From contig JBBWZQ010000317.1 of NCBI GenBank assembly GCA_039649115.1, positions 1 through 11,517 on the forward strand: a stretch of 11,517 bases of DNA, read 5' to 3'. The notes below the pieces were generated by a model. The model was not told the DNA's origin. It saw only the letters and a program-made list of their open reading frames with translations, and did no database searches. How positions within the stretch are numbered: the stretch's first letter is position 1; the number at the start of each line of letters is the position of its first letter. A program made the position numbers and the translations under genes. This stretch comes from DATEJJ01 sp039649115 (GTDB lineage Bacteria; Actinomycetota; Actinomycetes; Mycobacteriales; Micromonosporaceae). Positions 7,013 through 11,517 of this stretch are shown piece by piece.

Positions 7013-8265
7013 GAGGCGTTCACCACCGTGCCGCGCAGCAGCGGGCCCCAGAGCAGGTCGGCGACGTCGGGCACCTGCGCCGGGTCGGTGCCGGTGACCC
7101 CGGCGACGAGCGGCTTGACGAGCGCCTGCTCCTCGGGGGTGCCGGCGTAGCCCATCGGCGCCACGGTCAGCGGCAGCGGGTCCAGCGCGGGCCGGGACGC
7201 GCCGTAGTCGTATCCGTCCGGGGTGGCCACCTGCGGGGCCGGTACCGCCGGCCGGGGCAGGCCGCGGCAGTCCGGCCCGCCGCGGGCCGCGTACAGCGGG
7301 TCGTCGCGCCCCGGCACGTACCGGCCGTTGTCGCGGGTGATCTCCAGGGTGATGTGCATCCGGCCGCCGGCGAAGACCTTCTCCACCTGCGGCTGCAGCG
7401 CGACCAGGCCGCCCAGCAGGCACGGGTACTCCGGCGCGTAGGTGGCCAGCAGGCTCAGCACCGGCGCGGCGACGGAGCCGAGCTGGATGATCCGGTCGCC
7501 GTACCGGTGCAGGAACACCCGGGACGAGTCGGCCAGGTCGGTCGTGTCGGCGAGGAACGCGGCCAGCTCGTCGCGCTGGTCGCTGACGGTCGTGGCGGTG
7601 ACCGTGACGTTGCCCAGGATGGTCAGCAGATCGGGCAGCGCACCGTCGTAGGTGGACAGTACCGAGCCGAGCTTGCGGATGTCGGCCCGGATGGCCGGCA
7701 GCTGGGTGTTCAGCGCCGCCAGGTAGCTGTCCAGCTGGGTCAGGTCCTGGCCCAGCCGCGCGCCCCGGCCCTGCAGCGCACCGGCCAGGGCACCCAGGGT
7801 GGCGGCGAGCTTGTCGGGGGCGATCGCGCGCAGCAACGGCAGGGCGTCGTCGAGCACCCGCTCGAGCTCGACCGCGGAGCTGGTGCGGTCCTGGCCGATC
7901 ACCGCGCCGGGCCGCAGCCGTGTCGACCCGGGGTTCGGCGGCACCTGCAGCGCGACGTACCGCTCGCCGAACAGCGTCTTGGGCAGCAGCCGTGCGGTCA
8001 CGTCGGCCGGCATCTCGCGCAGGCTGTCCGGTTGCAGGGCCAGCCGCAGCGTCGCCTGCCGCCCGTCCGCGGTGATCTGGCGGACCTCGCCCACCACGAC
8101 GCCGCGCAGCTTCACCTCGGCACCGGGCAGCACCTGCAGGCCGGTGTGGTCGGCGTGCACGGTCACCCAGCTCACCGGCGTGAAAGCCTTGCGGTAGCTG
8201 AGCACGGACAGCGTGAGCGCGGCGCCCAGCAGCGCGATGAAGGCGAGCCCGAGGAGCTTGTACAC
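7009..8265 (-). CDS. mceA: MceA, MCE-domain lipid-transport shaft subunit
   Basis: First MCE-family protein of the operon, 418 residues. Residues 4-22 form the membrane anchor. The MCE domain spans about 33-108, with core EVKLRGVVVGEVRQI (50-64) and closing motif GERYVAL (100-106). Helical segments with SAVELERVLDD follow at about 130-275. EYPCLLGGL (279-287) and PDCRGLP (331-337) are hallmark MceA motifs, whose Cys 282 and 333 probably form a disulfide. The end (340-418) is Pro-rich and then a short acidic segment. The GTG start at 8265 lies 7 bases after the yrbEB stop, with only a modest GGGGTGAG ribosome binding site within the yrbEB stop region. In mycobacteria MceA-type proteins include the invasion-associated Mce1A. 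No virulence role can be read from this sequence. Confidence 0.94.
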   Translation of the reverse strand: MYKLLGLAFIALLGAALTLSVLSYRKAFTPVSWVTVHADHTGLQVLPGAEVKLRGVVVGEVRQITADGRQATLRLALQPDSLREMPADVTARLLPKTLFGERYVALQVPPNPGSTRLRPGAVIGQDRTSSAVELERVLDDALPLLRAIAPDKLAATLGALAGALQGRGARLGQDLTQLDSYLAALNTQLPAIRADIRKLGSVLSTYDGALPDLLTILGNVTVTATTVSDQRDELAAFLADTTDLADSSRVFLHRYGDRIIQLGSVAAPVLSLLATYAPEYPCLLGGLVALQPQVEKVFAGGRMHITLEITRDNGRYVPGRDDPLYAARGGPDCRGLPRPAVPAPQVATPDGYDYGASRPALDPLPLTVAPMGYAGTPEEQALVKPLVAGVTGTDPAQVPDVADLLWGPLLRGTVVNAS

Positions 8266-8272
8266 GGTCAGC

Positions 8273-9064
8273 TCACCCCGCGATCCGCACGGTCGTGGTG
8301 GCGCCCCAGACGGCCAGGGAGAAGAAGAAGTCGACGACGTTGATCGAGACGATCGCCAGCCGTACCGCCCGGCCCACCGCGACCCCCACGCCGGCCGGCC
8401 CGCCGCTGGCGTTGTAGCCGTAGTAGCAGTGGATGAGCACCACGATGACGCTGAACACGAGCGCCTTGCCGAACGAGGCGAGCACGTCGCCGGGCGGCAG
8501 GAACAGGTGGAAGTAGTAGTCGTACGTGCCCGCAGACTGTCCGAAGTAGACGATCGCGATGGTACGGGTGGCGAGGTAGCTGGCGAGCAGCCCGACGACG
8601 TACAGCGGGATGATCGCGACGAACCCGGCCACCATCCGGGTGGTCACCAGGAACGGCAGCGACGGCACCGCCATCACCTCCAGCGCGTCCACCTCCTCGG
8701 CGATGCGCATGGCACCGAGCTGGGCGGTGAACCCGCAGCCGACGGTCGCGGACAGCGCGATCGCGGCGACCAGCGGGGAGATCTCCCGGGTGTTGAAGTA
8801 GGCGGAGATGAAGCCGGTGAACGCGCTGCTGCCGAGCTGGTTGAGCGCCTGGTAGCCCTGCAGCCCGACCTCGGTGCCGGTGAAGAACGTGAGGAAGCAG
8901 ATCACGCCCACGGTGCCACCCACCACGGCCAGCGCGCCGGAGCCGAAGCTCACCTCGGCGAGCAGCCGGACCACCTCGCGCCGGTACCGGCGCACCGTGC
9001 GCGGCACCGCCGCGGTGGCCCGCGCGTGGAAGGCGAGTTGCCGCCCGAGATCGTCCAGCGACAC
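8273..9064 (-). CDS. yrbEB: YrbEB, MlaE-type permease subunit of the Mce transporter
   Basis: Integral membrane permease, 263 residues, normal length for the family. The N-terminus (1-35) is basic and lies along the membrane, followed by about five to six hydrophobic segments (near 42-62, 95-112, 137-165, 167-175, 198-214, 235-255). The family signature is the cytoplasmic coupling loop AMRIAEEVDALEVMAVPS (118-135), the EExDAL form that contacts the ATPase Q-loop. A second conserved patch, NASGGPAGVGVAVGRAVR (218-235), precedes the last membrane helix. It should pair with YrbEA to form the lipid-translocating core under the Mce hexamer. The start is GTG at 9064, separated from the yrbEA stop by a single base, with AAGGGGAG as ribosome binding site inside the yrbEA end. 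Confidence 0.95.
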   Translation of the reverse strand: MSLDDLGRQLAFHARATAAVPRTVRRYRREVVRLLAEVSFGSGALAVVGGTVGVICFLTFFTGTEVGLQGYQALNQLGSSAFTGFISAYFNTREISPLVAAIALSATVGCGFTAQLGAMRIAEEVDALEVMAVPSLPFLVTTRMVAGFVAIIPLYVVGLLASYLATRTIAIVYFGQSAGTYDYYFHLFLPPGDVLASFGKALVFSVIVVLIHCYYGYNASGGPAGVGVAVGRAVRLAIVSINVVDFFFSLAVWGATTTVRIAG

Positions 9065-9065
9065 G

Positions 9066-9845
9066 TCAGCTCCCCTTCTGCGGTACGACCTGGAAGTACA
9101 CCGCGGTGATGAAGAAGTTGAGCGCGAACAGCAGCATGAAGGTGATGACGACGCTCTGGTTGACCGCGTCGCCGACCCCCTTCGGCCCGCCGCCGGCCGT
9201 CATCCCCTTGTACGAGGCCACCAGCGCCGCCGTGGCCCCGAACACCAGCGCCTTGACCTCGCCGACCATCAGGTCGGGCAGCTGCCCGAGGGCCTGGAAG
9301 CTCGCCAGGTACGCGCCCGGCGTGCCGCCCTGCAGCACCACGTTGAAGAAGTAGCCACCGGCCACCCCGACCACGCTCACCAACCCGTTGAGCAGCACGG
9401 CGACCAGCATCGAGGCGACCACCCGGGGCACCACGAGGCGCTGGATCGGGTCGATGCCCAGCACCTGCATCGCGTCCAGCTCCTCGCGGATGCGGCGGGC
9501 ACCCAGGTCCGCGCAGATCGCCGAGCCGCCCGCCCCCGCGATGATGAGCGCGGTGACGATCGGGCCCGCCTCGCGTACCACCGCCAGGACCGACGCCGCC
9601 CCGGTGAATGACTGCGCGCCCAGCTGGCGTACCAGCGAGCCGAGCTGCAGCGCGATCACCGCGCCGAACGGGATGGACACCAACGCCGCCGGCAGGATCG
9701 ACACCGAGCTGATGAACCACGCCTGCGCCACGAACTCGCGCACCTGGAACGGGCGGCGGGGCACCGCGCGCAGGGTGTCCAGGCTGAACGCGAAGAACTC
9801 GCCCGAGCCGCGCAGCAGGTAGCCGACCGGATTAGCCAAGGCCAT
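9066..9845 (-). CDS. yrbEA: YrbEA, MlaE-type permease subunit of the Mce transporter
   Basis: Integral membrane permease, 259 residues. After an amphipathic N-terminal part (FFAFSLDTLRAVPRRPF, 17-33) come about five hydrophobic segments (near 45-66, 96-110, 140-168, 195-212, 232-252). The MlaE signature is intact: REAGPIVTALIIAGAGGSAI (91-110) and the coupling loop ARRIREELDAMQVLGIDP (116-133), plus GMTAGGGPKGVGDAVN (214-229) before the last helix. It would form a heterodimer with YrbEB. The ATG at 9845 lies inside the 3' end of the ATPase gene (14-base overlap, different frame), with GGGGGAAGC as ribosome binding site, so its translation is probably coupled to that of the ATPase. This keeps nucleotide-binding and membrane subunits in step. 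Confidence 0.95.
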   Translation of the reverse strand: MALANPVGYLLRGSGEFFAFSLDTLRAVPRRPFQVREFVAQAWFISSVSILPAALVSIPFGAVIALQLGSLVRQLGAQSFTGAASVLAVVREAGPIVTALIIAGAGGSAICADLGARRIREELDAMQVLGIDPIQRLVVPRVVASMLVAVLLNGLVSVVGVAGGYFFNVVLQGGTPGAYLASFQALGQLPDLMVGEVKALVFGATAALVASYKGMTAGGGPKGVGDAVNQSVVITFMLLFALNFFITAVYFQVVPQKGS

Positions 9846-10815
9846 TGCTTCCCCCGATGCTCGGTGACAGCTCGCGCGGCGGTACCAGAAAAGACCCGGG
9901 CGGGGGGATCACGCCGTTGCCGCGGCACCACTGCCCCGCCGGGCGCTGCGCCCGGCGCGGCTGGCCGTCGGACGGCGGCAGTTGCAGCGGTATCGGCGGC
10001 AGCGGCGGCAACTGCGCCCCCGCGGCGGCCTCCGCCTCCAGCTCCGTGGCGTCCTTCTCCTCGGCCATCCCGATCGGGCCGATGCGCTGCGCGTTGAGGA
10101 ACTGCCGGACCACCGGTTCGGTGCTGGACAGCAGCATCTCGCGCGGCCCGAACATGGCCAGGTGGCCGTGGTAGAGCAGGCCGATGTTGTCCGGCACGGT
10201 GCGCGCGGTGTTGATGTCGTGGGTAACGATCAGGAACGTCGCGTCGGTCTGCTGGTTCAGGTCGACGATGAGCTGGTTGAGGTAGGCGGTCCGGACCGGA
10301 TCGAGGCCCGAGTCGGGCTCGTCGAACAGGATGATCTCCGGATTGAGCATCAGCGCACGGGCCAGCCCGGCCCGCTTGCGCATGCCGCCGGAGATCTGCC
10401 CGGGCAGCTTGCGCTCGGCACCGGTCAGCCCGACCATCTCCAGCTTCTCGGACACCAACTCGCGGATCCGGCGTTCGGACAGCTTCGTGTGCTCGCGCAA
10501 CGGGAACGCCACGTTGTCGTAGACGGTCATCGAGCCGAACAGCGCGCCGTCCTGGAACAGCACCCCGAACAGCTTGCGGACCTGGTACAGGCGGCGCTCG
10601 GGCAGGCGCGGCAGGTCCTCCTCGTTGATCCAGATCGAGCCGCGGTCCGGCCGGATCAGCCCGACGAGCGCCTTGAGGAACACCGACTTGCCGGTGCCGG
10701 ACGGGCCCAGCAGCACGGAGATCTCGCCCGGGGGCAGGGTCAGGCTGACGTCCGCCCACACGACGTGGGTGCCGAACGACTTGGTCAGCCCCTCGACCCG
10801 CAGCTGTACGCCCAC
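9832..10815 (-). CDS. mceG: MlaF/Mkl-type ABC transporter ATPase for Mce
   Basis: Cytoplasmic ATPase that should power the Mce lipid transporter, 327 residues. Visible motifs in order: Walker A GPSGTGKS (37-44), Q-loop Gln 88 in VLFQDGALFGSMTV, signature ISGGMRKR (141-148), Walker B IILFDEP (161-167), D-loop SGLDP (169-173) and switch His 199 (VTHD). SGGM in place of SGGQ and the FDEPDSGLDP context are typical of MlaF/Mkl rather than of amino-acid importers. Residues from about 250 to 327 are an extra tail: acidic (ATELEAEAA), then Pro-rich (LPPLPPIPLQLPP), ending with VIPPPGSFLVPPREL. The start is GTG at 10815 with GGGAGGT 8 bases upstream. It is the first gene of the mce unit, whereas Mycobacterium encodes its single Mkl/MceG away from the mce operons. 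The overlap with yrbEA indicates a dedicated ATPase. Confidence 0.95.
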   Translation of the reverse strand: MGVQLRVEGLTKSFGTHVVWADVSLTLPPGEISVLLGPSGTGKSVFLKALVGLIRPDRGSIWINEEDLPRLPERRLYQVRKLFGVLFQDGALFGSMTVYDNVAFPLREHTKLSERRIRELVSEKLEMVGLTGAERKLPGQISGGMRKRAGLARALMLNPEIILFDEPDSGLDPVRTAYLNQLIVDLNQQTDATFLIVTHDINTARTVPDNIGLLYHGHLAMFGPREMLLSSTEPVVRQFLNAQRIGPIGMAEEKDATELEAEAAAGAQLPPLPPIPLQLPPSDGQPRRAQRPAGQWCRGNGVIPPPGSFLVPPRELSPSIGGSNGLG

Positions 10816-10823
10816 CGCGTCGC

Positions 10824-10830
10824 ACCTCCC
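10824..10830 (-). promoter_or_regulatory. Ribosome binding site of the ATPase gene
   Basis: GGGAGGT on the minus strand, 8 bases before the GTG at 10815-10813. It supports the GTG start, since no ATG or other GTG nearby has a comparable site. Confidence 0.7.
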
Positions 10831-10831
10831 T

Positions 10832-10854
10832 GGACCGTCACATCGCTGCGGTCC
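10832..10854 (-). other. Inverted repeat abutting the ATPase ribosome binding site
   Basis: GGACCG (10832-10837) and CGGTCC (10849-10854) are perfect inverted arms 11 bases apart. In the mRNA the hairpin would end one base before the Shine-Dalgarno sequence. In DNA it could be a half-site pair for a repressor. Arms of 6 bp are short enough to be chance. Confidence 0.35.
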
Positions 10855-10883
10855 CGAGAGTTGTTACACGGATATTGCGGGTG

Positions 10884-11517
10884 TCATGCCTTGCGGGCGA
10901 CCCCGCCGACGGACCAGATGGGCCGGCCGGGCGGCTCGTCACCCAGCTCGGGATGCCACTCGACCAGGTAGACCAGGCCGGGTTCGACCAGCTCCAGCCC
11001 GTCGAAGTAGGGCGCCACCTCGGCCCTGGTGCGCAGGTTGGGCCGGCGCGGACCGCCCGTCACGATCCGGTCCTGGTAGAGCGCGGAGAGCTTGGCGGTC
11101 GCCTGCGGGCGCAGGTCCGACACGGCGTGCGCGATGGCGAGGTAACTGCCCGGCGCCACCGCGTCGCGGAGCGTGCGGACGACGTGCAGCACCAAGTCGT
11201 CGTCGGAGATGATGTGCAGCACGGCGTTCATCAGGACCGCGACCGGCTCGTCGAAGTCGATCAGCTCGCGCAGCGCCGGCTCCGCCAGCAGCGCCTCGGG
11301 CTCGCGCAGTTCCGCCTGCACGACCGCGGTCGCGGGATCGGTCTCCAGCAGCGCCCGGGCGTGCGCGATGACGACCGGGTCGTTGTCGACGTAGGCCACC
11401 TTCGCGTCCGGCGCGGCCGCCTGGGCGACCTCGTGCACGTTGCCCTGCGTCGGCAGGCCGCAGCCCAGGTCCACGAACTGCCGGATGCCCGCGCCCACCA
11501 GGTACCGCACCGCCCGG
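10884..11517 (-). CDS. DUF574 (Methyltransf_19) SAM-dependent methyltransferase, N-terminus outside window
   Basis: A Rossmann-fold methyltransferase of the actinobacteria-rich DUF574 family. Its substrate is not known to me. The window holds 211 codons. Families of this kind run about 260-280 residues, so roughly 50-70 N-terminal residues lie beyond base 11517. A GTG at 11510 is in frame, but the codons before it (Arg-Ala) continue the usual RAVRYLV context, so it is an internal Val, not the start. Counting from that Val, the SAM-binding loop is DLGCGLPTQG (14-23), the acidic ribose-contacting strand end is VDNDP (41-45), and LMNAVLHIISDDD follows near 93-105. The C-terminus carries YFDGLELVEPGLVYLVEWHPE, typical of the family. 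It is on the same strand as the mce genes and ends 68 bases before the ATPase start. Whether it belongs to the same transcript is undecided. Confidence 0.9.
   Translation of the reverse strand, partial: RAVRYLVGAGIRQFVDLGCGLPTQGNVHEVAQAAAPDAKVAYVDNDPVVIAHARALLETDPATAVVQAELREPEALLAEPALRELIDFDEPVAVLMNAVLHIISDDDLVLHVVRTLRDAVAPGSYLAIAHAVSDLRPQATAKLSALYQDRIVTGGPRRPNLRTRAEVAPYFDGLELVEPGLVYLVEWHPELGDEPPGRPIWSVGGVARKA

Larger units (their letters stand above)
10816..10883 (-). promoter_or_regulatory. Leader region of the mce operon, possible promoter
   Basis: This 68-base gap is the only intergenic space upstream of the ATPase and so the likeliest site of an operon promoter inside the window. On the minus strand ATGACA (10887-10882, overlapping the methyltransferase stop) resembles a -35 box. 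No well-spaced -10 box follows: TGTAAC is only 13 bases away. A local AT-rich patch (CAATATCCGTGTAACAAC) stands out from the surrounding GC-rich DNA. The operon could equally read through from the methyltransferase gene. Confidence 0.3.

Noticed and set aside
11508..11510. GTG considered as the true start of the methyltransferase
   Set aside because: The frame continues upstream to the window edge with Arg-Ala-Val-Arg-Tyr-Leu, which is internal sequence in this family, and the N-terminal region of the fold would be missing.
1..11517. Search for tRNA, rRNA, mobile elements, attachment sites or a defence system
   Set aside because: Apart from the short gaps the window is filled by the mce genes and the methyltransferase. 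No transposase, integrase, RNA gene or foreign-composition island was seen.

Overview
The window is a block of high-GC actinobacterial DNA in which every supportable gene lies on the minus strand, so it is read from right to left. The high-GC codon use, GTG starts, an SAM-dependent methyltransferase of the DUF574 (Methyltransf_19) type and a complete Mce (mammalian cell entry) locus all point to an actinomycete. The Mce locus carries its own ATPase gene at the front. I know that layout from Streptomyces-like and Micromonospora-like genomes, whereas in Mycobacterium the ATPase (Mkl/MceG) is encoded elsewhere. Genus cannot be fixed from the sequence alone.

Layout in transcription order. (1) 11517-10884: a DUF574 methyltransferase missing its N-terminus at the window edge. 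(2) 10883-10816: a short gap with a Shine-Dalgarno site, a small inverted repeat and perhaps a promoter. (3) 10815-9832: the MlaF/Mkl-type ABC ATPase. (4) 9845-9066 and 9064-8273: two YrbE/MlaE-type permeases. (5) 8265-1341: six MCE-domain proteins in the order MceA, B, C, D, E, F, with MceE a lipoprotein. (6) 1301-510 and 495-1: two Mce-associated membrane proteins, the second cut off at the left edge probably only a few residues before its end.

Together these genes should make one envelope lipid importer. The ATPase sits on the cytoplasmic face of a YrbEA/YrbEB heterodimer. The six Mce proteins, each with one N-terminal membrane or lipid anchor, one MCE domain and a long helical region, would form a hetero-hexameric shaft outside the membrane. 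The Mce-associated proteins are thought to stabilise the complex. Known substrates of relatives are fatty and mycolic acids (Mce1) and cholesterol (Mce4) in mycobacteria. Nothing here identifies the substrate.

The genes are packed as one translationally coupled unit. ATPase and yrbEA overlap by 14 bases, yrbEA and yrbEB are 1 base apart, and every mce-to-mce junction is a 4-base ATGA or GTGA overlap. The only real break is 37 bases after mceF, which holds a small GC hairpin and a strong ribosome binding site. I do not see a novel system beyond the Mce locus. The points worth a second look are a perfect 14-bp inverted repeat inside the 3' end of mceD, a 21-bp in-frame tandem repeat in the first Mce-associated gene, the C-terminal extension of the ATPase, and the low-complexity tails of MceD, MceE and MceF.
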